Of a DNA stretch of 64,000 nt, positions 54,226 through 64,000 are shown piece by piece. The DNA is from Pithys albifrons albifrons (lineage: Eukaryota; Chordata; Aves; Passeriformes; Thamnophilidae). Numbering within the stretch: position 1 is the first letter of the stretch; each line of letters opens with the position of its first letter. A model generated the notes under the pieces. That model was not told where the DNA came from. It was given only the letters and a program-made list of their open reading frames with translations, and did no database searches. The stretch covers positions 16,426,561 to 16,490,560 of the forward strand of contig NC_092466.1 in assembly GCF_047495875.1 (NCBI RefSeq), given 5' to 3'. A program made the translations under genes and the position numbers.

Positions 54226-54309
54226 TCCTCCGGAGCCATGGACAGCGCTGCGGGCGCGGCCGCGGCGGCTCCGCGCCGGGCGGAGCGGAGGGGCCGGCGC
54301 TGCCCGCGC

Positions 54310-54333
54310 TCCCGCGCCGCGCCGCGCCGCGCC
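54310..54333. repeat. Short GCCGC tandem repeat
   Basis: Several pentamer GCCGC units occur in a row inside the CpG island, a form of GC-rich slippage common in bird promoters. Confidence 0.7.
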
Positions 54334-54880
54334 TCGGGCGGCGGCACAGCCCGCCCTACATAAATGCATTCACAGCAACCACATCATGATTAATTCATCA
54401 GTCCCAGCGATCGGGGAGGAGGCAGGCGCAGGGGCACAGGCGCTGGGGAGAGGCACGGGACGGTCCTCTCTCCGGTAGTTCATTCTCCGGCGCGGAGCTC
54501 CGCTAGCGCGGAGGAAGGGAGGGAGGGAGGGATTCAGGGAGGGTGCGCCAAGCCCGGCTCGCCGCGTGAGCTGCCGGTGTGAGAGAGGATGAGGGAACAC
54601 CCCTGGGTAGATGACGGGGCGGCACCGCCGCTCCTGGCCCGCGGAACCTCGCCGGGGAGCCGACGGGGAAGAGCGAAGTGACCACGGGAAGTTGCGAAGG
54701 CTTCGCGCCACGAAGCGCGTTGCAGCTGGATGTGGGAGCATTCCCCACCCCCGCGGCAGGTGCAGCCCTCCCTTGTCTTCTGGCCATCAGCGGCCCGCCA
54801 GGTGCTTGGCCCTGGAGCAGGACCGGGCACGGTAGGAACATCCCGGGCGGCAAAAGGGCCGCGAGCTTCCTTGGGTCCGT

Positions 54881-57020
54881 GATCACATTAGCAGCTCATT
54901 TGCAGAAAGGTGTCCAACACCCTCCCTCAGCCTTGGTAAAAACAACGGCTCGGCCACTGGCCAGTTGTTGGAGCCAGGGTTTTCCACACAACACACCAGT
55001 GATGTCCATGTGAGCTTGCTTTGGTCTGCTGAAGCAGCAACACCGGCTCCTTTCCCAGACCTTCGGCGCAGAGCTTTGCTGCCCTCTCTTCTGAGGGCAG
55101 TGCCGATTTCTTCAAATGCCATATATTTAAACAGGCGGCACCCTGGAGTTACTTCACAGTAGGGTTAAAAAACTCGCTCCCATTTTAAGGGTTTCAGTAC
55201 AGCTGTTTTGCATTTCTCTGCCTTCATTTTCCACTCCAAGTATAGGTAGAAGTCCCACAAGTCCACCATCCCCCTCCAATACTTAGTACAAGATGTACTT
55301 TACAACACCAATCAAGAAGATGCCTTACCTTCTTAGTCAGGTAGCTCCCTTGTCAGGTGATTAAATTTGTGCAGAACAGATGATTTATCACCTACTTATT
55401 ACTGCCTTACCTCATCTATAAACCAGGTTTGCCTACCTGGTAGCATTGCCATGCTCCAGGGGGCTGTATTTGAATAGGGTATTATCAAGGTTTAACAATT
55501 CTTTATCATGTGACAGGAGCAAAAATCACCTCTTGTGGACTTTAGATTAGCAAAGAATTTTCAACCTGATACAGCTATATATATAGATTTCCAAGTATCA
55601 AACAGAATTCATAAGCTTTACATGAAGAGATGCCGCAAATTGTTGCAAGCCCTAAGATAGGTAATTACAGGAAATGAGGTTTAAAGCTGTGTAAAGAGAA
55701 AGAATAAAATAAGTGAAAAAGTAGAACAGTATCTTGTTGTTGCATTATGCTGTAGATTTTCTGTTATTCGTATACAAAAGAGTAATTAACTCCACAGCTA
55801 AGGCTGCGTTGTGGTTTGCACTTAGAGTGGAACTAAAGTCTCTGTTCCATACTCAAATGCTTGCATTTAGACTAAATATTTAGCATAACAGCACTTAGAA
55901 TTCTTCTATTAAAAGTAGTATTTACTTGCCTTCTACAGGGAGAAATCTTAATTGTCCTCTCTTTCTAAATTTTCAAATTTTGTCACATCTGAAGGCTCAT
56001 GTATATTGCAAACCATTCTTACTGTAGGCAAAGAACACAACTAAAGCTGATTTTGAAGTTTTACAACTAGGTTTATAGTCACCCACTTATTTGTCACAGC
56101 CCAATTAATTTTGACAGATATTTGTCAGAAAAAGCCATTTCTGATTTTGTTTTTAAAAGTGTGTGCACTAAATTAATATTCTGATGAAACAAAAATTTTA
56201 TTCTAGTGTCTGTTTTTCAGGCTGATTTAATTTTCTTCACTGTTTTCTGATTGCTTCTGGCTATATCCACCATATTACCTCATTGCACCGTGTACTAGTG
56301 TTTCCAACATAATTACATAATATTAAATGGAATTGTTCTTCCTAGCTTTTTTGAAGGAGAAAAAAAAGGGAGCTTGTCAGAGTCAAACGTTTCAGATAAG
56401 CATGTGAGTTTTTGCAGGAAAAAGTAAAAAAGGTGGGACTTGATTAAAACCTCTGAATCACCAATCCAAAACTCTGCTTTGCAGCAGACATTATCTAATA
56501 TCTTCTGTAATCCAGTGCTTCATCTTAAAATCAGTTCATTGTACTCTTCCTAGTGAAGGCAGTGCCTGAACATCACTGCTCTGATTAGAAATTGTCTCAT
56601 TTGTTTCTCTCCCAATAACATCCTTCTTCTTATTCTGTTCACTAATTGATGTATTTATATACAACGCTCACGTGTTTGGTTTTTTTTTTTAATTGTCCCA
56701 GATCCTCTTTGAATACCTTTTCATAAAACAAGTTCTGGATTTCCCTGATGATGTTTATGATCTGTTACAGTTTGAATTAGTGTGTCTTAAACACTGATGG
56801 ACGGATTTTTATACATGGTATTCACAAAATTTCTTACTAGTAATGTGCACAATAGCATTAAGTCTCTCCATCTCCATTTAAACACTGATAAAGAAGGGAT
56901 TTGCTTTTCTTTCTTGACTTTCCTATGTTTATAGCTTTTAGTTTGTCTCATGTTCAGTGCTAATACCAAGTCTTTCTCATGCCATACAACTTTTGACTCT
57001 CAAAATACTCTGCCAGAAGT
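54881..57020. other. 5' flank, no gene recognised
   Basis: GC content falls quickly from the island into AT-rich DNA. Short open frames at 54.9-55.2 kb belong to the GC-rich shoulder. No repeat or gene is identified with confidence. Confidence 0.5.
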
Positions 57021-57039
57021 TTTCCTTGTGTTTTACTGC

Positions 57040-57330
57040 ATAATATTGAATTTTGTTATCCTAGAATAGAACACAATTTCTTGGCTCCAGTATTTTGTGT
57101 CTGATGTTGACAAATTGGGAATGAACAGCAAATTACACATTTTATTTTTTTCTAAGATCATTAGTGAATTTATTAATGGCTATGGAAATAATAAGGTTGA
57201 TTCTTAATGAATCTAGCTAATTCCATGTCATGCATTGTTCTCTTTTTAGTATAAGCTCTCTTCCTTTTGCAGATCCTTATTCACTTCACAACTTTTGTTC
57301 AGGTTTTCTTCTCTTCCATTTCAATAGAGG
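57040..57330 (-). mobile_element. Possible ancient L3/CR1-clade LINE relic (antisense)
   Basis: On the minus strand, TTAATAAATTCACTAATGAT resembles the codons for a FINDL block, and about 45 bases further CAATTTGTCAACATCAGACA followed by CAAAATACTGGAG resembles the KFADDTKLG region, in the order found in CR1/L3 reverse transcriptases. It is heavily decayed, and the call is made by eye. Confidence 0.35.
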
Positions 57331-60125
57331 GGCATATACAGATTCCTACTTCAAGGTTACTAGCTTTAAAGTCTGGAAAACCCAAAGGTGTTAAATGAGA
57401 TGGTGTATGAAGTGTCAATTGTGATAGAGGGATAAAGATGTACTATAATTGAAAGGATAGAGTAGAAAAACAGCTATTGCTAGCTTGGTGAGAGTCCAGT
57501 CTATCTGCTGTGCTGGCTTTCCTACTTAGAAATGGCCTAGTCAAGTTAAAATCACCACGGTTAGAGACAAAGACCTATTTTCAATGCTTTCCACTTCTTC
57601 CTTCTATTTTTGGAAATTCTCCAGACTCCTTATCACAGAACTCAATTGCACAGGCAATTTTATTCATGTGTCATCTCAGTGACATTTGTAGAGCTATGTA
57701 AATATGCAAGTATTCAAAACTTCAAAGCCTTCATTTACTGAAGTACAACTTTAGGTTTCTACAAAATGATTAACATCCTTGCTGATACCATATTGGTATG
57801 AAAAGATGGATAGATTTATTATATATAGGTGCATAGTTCCACTGCTGCAACATCTGAATTCATATGGACACAGATTCATTGGAAATATTTCAAATAATAA
57901 ATTTGTTCATATTGTGGATCAAGTTTCACTGCTGTCACATCTAGACATTTGATCTTTGTGCATCTCCATCAAAGACTTTGGCTGAAATCTCAATCACATA
58001 AAAATCAAAGAAATTCTGCTAGTTGCTTCATCAGAGCTAGGATTTCATTCACTGAATTTTCTCTGAGGGTTTACTATATTTAACATAAAATTCCTAATTA
58101 CAGTAGCTTATATAAAATATAAAGATAGAATGTTTCCAGATTTATTTCTAAAAAATAAATAGTATTGAAGGAATAATGTTTTTATGATAAAATCAATACT
58201 GATTTAGTGAAACTAAAAGAAAATAATAATAGTATATGTGTGTGAAATATCTCTAGTCTGACAGCCACACAATATTTGCTTGATTCAAGACTTAATATTC
58301 AAAGCTTGGTCACAGTTATTCAACCTGCTAAGTTGATTTGATTTATGATTGATTCTGGCTACTACATGGAAATTGTGGTTTCAGTTGAAGCAAAGACTAA
58401 AACTCAAGGCATAAAGGGTGTCTTTTGCCTTGATTTTCAATTAATCAAAAGTGAATTAAATATCTGTCAAATAACGGAGCAGATCTAGTACTCAAGTCAC
58501 TAGAGTTCATTAATAGTGAGTTTGGATCAACTTTTCTTCATTCTCCAAAGATCTTTTATTCTGAGCTTTATAACCAAGTGAGATTATCTAGACAAATGCG
58601 GATTTCTATCTGTATAAAACTTAGAGGAACTTTATTATACAAAACCTCAGGTCTTGGCATAGGCAACGTCTGTTATTCAATACAGTACCAACCTTTGAAA
58701 TACCCCAGAGAAATGCTATTTCTTTTGTGTTTATTTGGTAATTGAGTATTGTGATTCCTGACATCTTGATTTTCATTACATGACTTTTCCTTACTGTAGT
58801 CAGAAAGACTTAGAAATCCTTATTAACAGTAAAGCGAAACACTCAAGTTATGGATCATCATCAGTGGTGTTGAAAGATGACATATTTTCAAAAAATGGGG
58901 CAATTCTGTGATTCCTGAAGGGTCACTGAGGGAATTCCAAAAAAGGATAGATAATTTTTGAAGCTAAAGCACTTTGCTATATACATTATTTCTGATTTTT
59001 TTAAATTGCCCTCTATTTTAAATACCTTCATTCATATGTCCACAGTGTTACCCTAATTTACATCACCAGAGGCAGCAAACTGAAGAAAGGAGAGAAAATA
59101 GGAAGGGTGAAAGAACAATCACAGCAAGGAAAAAGGTGATCTAAAAAAAGACATTATGCCAAATTGCCAGTCTAGGTGAGTTGTATCTTCTGCAGACTCA
59201 GAGCAGACTGTAACTAAAAGTACAATTGCTTTTGTAGTTCTGTCACCCTGAAAAAAGGCCAAAATGATCTGTACAAAGCTAGGGCAAGTTGCAGACAGAG
59301 CTGGTGTCAATAGTACACATTCTCTGAGCAGCCTCCTGAAGCTGTACAAATAGCCAATGAGTAAAGCCTACTGAAGACTTGCCCTTCAGAACTTTGATGC
59401 TTTTCCTCGTTCTGGAGGAACAGACATGAGATCCCTGGGAGGAAAACTCAGTACACTACAATGATGAAGCAAGAGCTTTATTGTGTTGCTAGGCCTGAAG
59501 TTTTGTCTGAAATTTGGTTTATACTGCTGTAAAATTATAGGTCAGGTAAACCTCACAGCGACTCTTGGGTAGAGCTGTCCCTCTTCATTTAAGGCAGATG
59601 TAAGAAACAAGTAGGTGAAATGACTGTAGTCTCTAAGGCCCAAACACAATTATATGTCTCTGTACAAAACAAAAGCTTGCAAAAGCCAAGTCAGAATGTG
59701 AATGAGGTGGGTGGAATGGTTTTGCTGATTTTTTGAGAAGGAAACAAATACAAGTGAAGCAAATAGGGGCTGTGTATGTAGGACATGCATAAACATGGAG
59801 AAGGAGACTATATGTAGGAGCTCATGTCAAATTACTGCCAAACAGCAGGTACCAAGGAACAAACATAGACAGGTTTTGGGCTACTGGCATGGACTGGCAT
59901 GGGTTGAATCTCTGAAAAAAAAATAAAAGAAAGAAAAACTTTTTAATGTGTATAATTCCTACTGTGCTGGAGGAAACAAGATTTTTTTTAATGTTGCATT
60001 TTAGAAATAGTATTGTGCTAAGAAAAAATCAATCTCTATTAACTCTATTCCCTTCTAGTGGGAGTAATCTACAAACCCCCAAATTTTGAGCAGCCATTGG
60101 GCACAATAACAAAGCTGTGTGATAG
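57331..60125. other. AT-rich flank, nothing recognised
   Basis: No gene, RNA or clear repeat is seen here. Open frames are short and without motifs. Confidence 0.5.
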
Positions 60126-60205
60126 AGTGATAAATCTCAGATGTAAATATACATGCTGTTATTAAAGTGATAAATCTCAGCTATAAATATACATGTCATT
60201 ATTAA
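60126..60205. repeat. Two-copy tandem duplication, 40-bp unit
   Basis: Units start at 60126 and 60166. Both begin AGTGATAAATCTCAG and share TAAATATACATG and ATTATTAA. They differ at a handful of positions, so the duplication is not recent. Confidence 0.9.
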
Positions 60206-61440
60206 CTGATTTACAGAACCTCCACCTTACATTGTCAGAAGTCTGCCTTCCTGTAAGGTGTTCATAGGAATCACTTACACTGTGGGAGCTTAAACTGATA
60301 TATCTATCTATCATTCAAATACCCCAAAGATCTGCTAAATCAAAAAGACATTTCTATACAGTAGGAAAAGTTTTGAATTCTCAACTTTTAAGGGAAGATT
60401 TAAGTGTGTGTAACCTCCCTCTGTAACCTACCCAATACACTTACATTCCCTCTCCATCAGGTCATAAAATAATAAGGGAGAATGTAGGCAGGTGTCTTTG
60501 CCTGTTGGAGCCTTGAAAAAAGCTTAGCAAAGACAGAGCCTTTGGGGTAATGGGCTGAGAGTGGTTTGGAGTAAGCAGTGAAGCAATACTCCATTGCCTT
60601 GTTCATGGAAATAGGATTTTGTATGTTCATCAGCTCAAGGAAACAACCATACAAGCGGGTCCAGCTGTACAAAGCCATGAAGCTTTGACCCACTGTTAAA
60701 CTCATTGAAGTATGAGTACATTCCTGACTTATACAAACCAGGAAACATTTATCTTAAATTATTTTTCACAAAGAAAACCTTAAGAATAATCCAAATAGTA
60801 CAGATGATTATTTTTTTCAGTGCACATATGACTGGTGACTTCATTACTAATCAATGTGTTTTTTAATATACATGTAAATAAATGAAACTACTCATGCAGA
60901 AGATGCAATACAACCATGAATGAAATATTCCCAGTGTGAAAGAATGAAACATAAATATTTAAAATGGACACCTCTGAGCTTTCTATGTCTGACATTATCA
61001 GCAAGGACTCCCAAACTCCTTAAGGTTAACATCCAAACATGTAATGCAGTTTTTTTCACTTTACCACATGAATGTGCACCGTATTGTAAAATGGTCACAT
61101 AAGGACAGTTTAAAACCAACACACACATACATATCATCTTCAACAGGAAAAACAACCATCTTGCAGAAGACAACAGTGATTGCTGAAGTGCTCAATACAC
61201 AAAAATGGGATGCCTCACATGCTGGAACTGATGAAAGGTCCAGTACTCTGCCTTCAGTGTATACATCTGCTTTCTGATCTTTGACCACTAGGAGATGGTT
61301 AAATGCTCCAAATGAGTGTTTATACAAAGTGGTCTTTTCGAAGGACATCCTCCTACCTTCAGGTAATAAGGTTTCCTGACATAAAGTTTTTGTACAGTCC
61401 TGTCATGTTTTGTAGCCACTGATGGATTCAATGAAGAAAG
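60206..61440. other. AT-rich flank, nothing recognised
   Basis: Overlapping open frames on both strands at 60.9-61.35 kb have no recognisable domain. No repeat was identified. Confidence 0.5.
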
Positions 61441-61449
61441 AACATAGCC

Positions 61450-61618
61450 ACTTCCTGAAGAAGTACCATGGCAGCTACTGAATCTTCAGTGCTACAACAT
61501 ACAACACCCTGGCTTTTCCTCAGAGGTCTCCTATCTAATTACTCACCAAGTACAACCTGCTTAGCTTGTGAGATCTGACAAGATCACAGCCTGAGGTGGA
61601 GCAGCTGGGATTTAACTT
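61450..61618 (-). mobile_element. Old 5S rRNA-derived SINE fragment, copy C
   Basis: The plus strand, 61503-61595, is a diverged reverse complement of 5S rRNA (GAGGTCTCCTATCTAATTAC, CCTGCTTAGCTTGTGAGATC). It shares with copies A and B the change GATCTGAC where 5S has GATCAGAC, the flank CTTCAGTGCTACAACATACA beside the 5S part, and the GGATTTAACT-like 5' end. This makes it an older member of the same family rather than an independent 5S pseudogene. Most of the body is not recognisable and no target-site duplication was found. Confidence 0.7.
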
Positions 61619-64000
61619 TTATTTATAAAAGTTAATTAGGAGATTTTTTCTTTCGTTCAATTTTTTCCACCCCTTCACTGTTAAAATCACGTAACTCTCT
61701 ACAAATGCACTTACAAACACATAAAACAGAGAGTAAAAGCAAACCACAACAGTCAGTGAAGTTACTTGCTATAGAAATAGCAGTGCTGGCATTAGCACTT
61801 CAAAGGGAAGAGCTATTTTAAAATTTAACTGCCTGGCAGATGCAGCAGATATAGAACAGGAACCAAAGAGAGGTAAGAAGGGAGGGAAAGTAGAAAGAGA
61901 AAAAAATAAGTGTGGAGGGATAGAAAAACAGATGAACTGTACAGTAATTAAGGGTAAAAATAACCAAACTGTCTGTGTACTGGCAGTGAAATGTTGGCAA
62001 CATGGAACCCAGTAGCAAAATTCCAATTGACTTTGGGGAACTCTATCTTTTACTCTGTATCAATAGTTTTACTCTCCTGTACTAACTACAATGTGTCAAC
62101 ACAATTCCTCAAAGTCTTTTTAGTTCATAGTTGCCAATAATTTATTCTACAGTAATTCCGCAAATACTGTGAAGTCAAGAAGGAAACTAACCCTCAGTAC
62201 TAGATTGGAAAATCAGGATAGAAAACTGTTAGCTTTTATGGTACAAATTTCTATTCACACAGATGGTATTGTACAAACCATAGATAGACATTTATCATAT
62301 ATTAAACTCCTGTATTTTGAAGCAACTGGTACAGAGTTTCAACTCCCTCGTTCCTGGGATTTGTTATCATCTACTACACTGTTGTAATCCAGAGGCAATA
62401 ATGATTTCAAAGGGAGGGATTTAAAACCATCTGTTCAGTCTATAATGCAAGATATATGTAATAGTCAGTCTACATCGATGCATAACTGATTATTCTTCAG
62501 GCTGAAAAAATATTCATGGAGAAGTATTTTATATACAGTCAGTCTGATTGCTGTGGTAACACTGAATAACCTGAGTTGGCTCATTAAATCCATCTATGAT
62601 AGAATTTTTCGTGTTTCAGTTCTTTGCCAATAGTAGTAATAATCACGTAGATAAGTCATTAGACTAGTACAACACTGTAATTTATTCTCAGATCTGTTCT
62701 GAACAGAGTTCAGATAGCAGGTCTAAAAAGTTACTATCTTCACTGCTGTTGCTCCAGAAGATTGTTCAGATAACGTGTCTTACACTAAATATGAAAAGAT
62801 ATACCTACATCAAAATAATTTATAGAACAACCTTTGTCCTGAGATCAGCAGTCCATTTTGCAAACACTGCATGACATCATTTCACATAAAGCTTTGAAGG
62901 AAAGGAGATACATTCTCCTCACTGCTCCTAAAACAACTAAGGCAGATGCATATCCTTTTACCATGGGAATTCAAACTGCATGAATCAATGCAAAGTTTTC
63001 TGAGTGTCATGTGGGATGTGGAAGCAAGCTCATAGCTCCAAATGTATGTACCTTGGGAAAAGCGTGGAGTGCAGGAAACAGCAAAGGGTAACCCACAAAT
63101 GAAGGGGATCATAGCTGAAGGACTATTTTTGTGCTTTGTAGGGACTGTAAAAAGGTGACAGGCACAATTCCAGATTAGGCTTTTTTGGTGAATAATTTTG
63201 TCTCTTTATCACAGGCAGAAAAAATTAGAACAAAGTAGTCTGTTAAGAAATAGGTAATACTTCATTGATTTTGTTTGATTTTTTCCCTGAAAGTTGCATT
63301 TAAACTCAGCTTTGTTTCTGTAGGTGCACAGAAAATGTTAGATGGGAATTTTATTTATTGAAACATGATGGAATATTATTTTATAGATAGGTAGATATAA
63401 AAATTATGTTCTTATCAGGATAAAAACTCACTGTTGTTTAAGAGATAACAGTAAAAGATACAGAAGAGACTAATGCAAAGAACAGGGTAAAGCCACAGTT
63501 TTCGAGAAGAGTATGAAGTCTTACCAATGAGCCATGTGAAACAGAGACTGAGAGATGACTATGTTAAGAATAATCATAGAATCATACCTTTATTTTATTC
63601 ATTCCATCTTTTATGTGGTTCCTCCTGCTTACTTCTCTAGGTCTGTAAAGTTCAGGCCACTCAAAGTTCCTTTGGATGGCTGGGTTGACAATTATTTAAT
63701 TATTTTTTTAAAAAATCAGTGTTTTTGCTTCATGGCCTTAAATGTGGAACTCCTTGGCTTTATAAAAAGGCTTTGTAGCAAATAAGTTGCAGGGAAAGAA
63801 CATTTAAAAGGAAGTCTCTACAGTTAAAATAAAAGTACCTAAAATCGGGATTATTTAATGTATAAAATCCTTTGTCCTTCATTTTCACATGTGTAGCTCT
63901 AATCATTCTGGGTTAAATGAATCTGAAGAAATGTGAAAGGTTCTAAACCTAAAATTATGAATAATAATGCTTCTAATTGAGGTACTTACACTTTGTTCAG
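61619..64000. other. AT-rich flank, nothing recognised
   Basis: No gene or convincing mobile element. A short ATCATAGAATCATA at 63574-63588 resembles a CR1 terminus but has no CR1 sequence beside it. Confidence 0.5.

Larger units (their letters stand above)
53820..54880 (-). promoter_or_regulatory. CpG island; probable promoter and first non-coding exon of the sulfotransferase gene
   Basis: This is the only CpG-dense, GC-rich segment in the window, peaking at about 54.15-54.40 kb. On the minus strand it has an Sp1-type GGGCGGGC (54349-54356) and two splice donors downstream of it; no clear TATA box is seen. HS3ST1 genes in other vertebrates start tens of kilobases upstream of their coding exon, which fits the 44-kb distance. 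The many open frames on both strands reflect high GC content and are not regarded as genes. Divergent plus-strand transcription is possible but unsupported. Confidence 0.7.

Noticed and set aside
53883..54886. Many overlapping open frames of 60-154 codons on both strands
   Set aside because: Stop codons are rare in CpG-island DNA. The products are Ala/Arg/Pro/Gly-rich and occur in nearly every frame, so they are composition artefacts.
63574..63588. CR1 3' terminus (ATCATAGAATCATA)
   Set aside because: No CR1 body sequence lies beside it. The short motif alone occurs by chance in AT-rich DNA.

Overview
The window looks like avian nuclear DNA, probably from a passerine. The evidence is CR1 LINE fragments of several ages and a SINE with a tRNA-Ile-like head on a CR1 tail (43.7 kb), an arrangement known as TguSINE1 in the zebra finch. 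Most of the sequence is AT-rich and gene-poor, with one CpG island. I see nothing prokaryotic: no operons, CRISPR arrays or insertion sequences.

There is one convincing protein-coding gene. A complete single-exon ORF of 309 codons (9142-10071, minus strand) encodes a heparan sulfate 3-O-sulfotransferase of the HS3ST1 type. Its coding exon opens at a good splice acceptor at 10190/10191 and carries a 34-codon upstream ORF before the main start. The only CpG island (about 53.8-54.9 kb) has two good minus-strand splice donors. I read it as the promoter and non-coding first exon, giving a first intron of about 44 kb. The protein differs enough from HS3ST1 as I remember it that an HS3ST1-like paralogue is more likely than the HS3ST1 orthologue.

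Layout. 1-9 kb: 3' flank with a CA microsatellite, a 5S rRNA-derived SINE with target-site duplications, and an unexplained GC-rich patch at 7.7-7.9 kb. 9.1-10.2 kb: coding exon. 10.2-54 kb: intron with a second SINE of the same family (22.2 kb), CR1 fragments (31.1, 37.9, 39.4, 39.7 kb), old L3/CR1-clade reverse-transcriptase relics (27.4, 43.3, 49.9 kb), a TguSINE1-like element and several A/C-rich tracts. 53.8-54.9 kb: CpG island. 55-64 kb: 5' flank with a possible LINE relic, a 40-bp tandem duplication and a third, older 5S-derived copy at 61.5 kb.

The most interesting signal is the 5S rRNA-derived SINE family. One copy has a 5S head with its internal promoter nearly intact. Another has lost the 5S box C region but carries a tRNA-Gln-like head, and both begin with the same short motif. 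This suggests an exchange of RNA polymerase III promoter type within one family.
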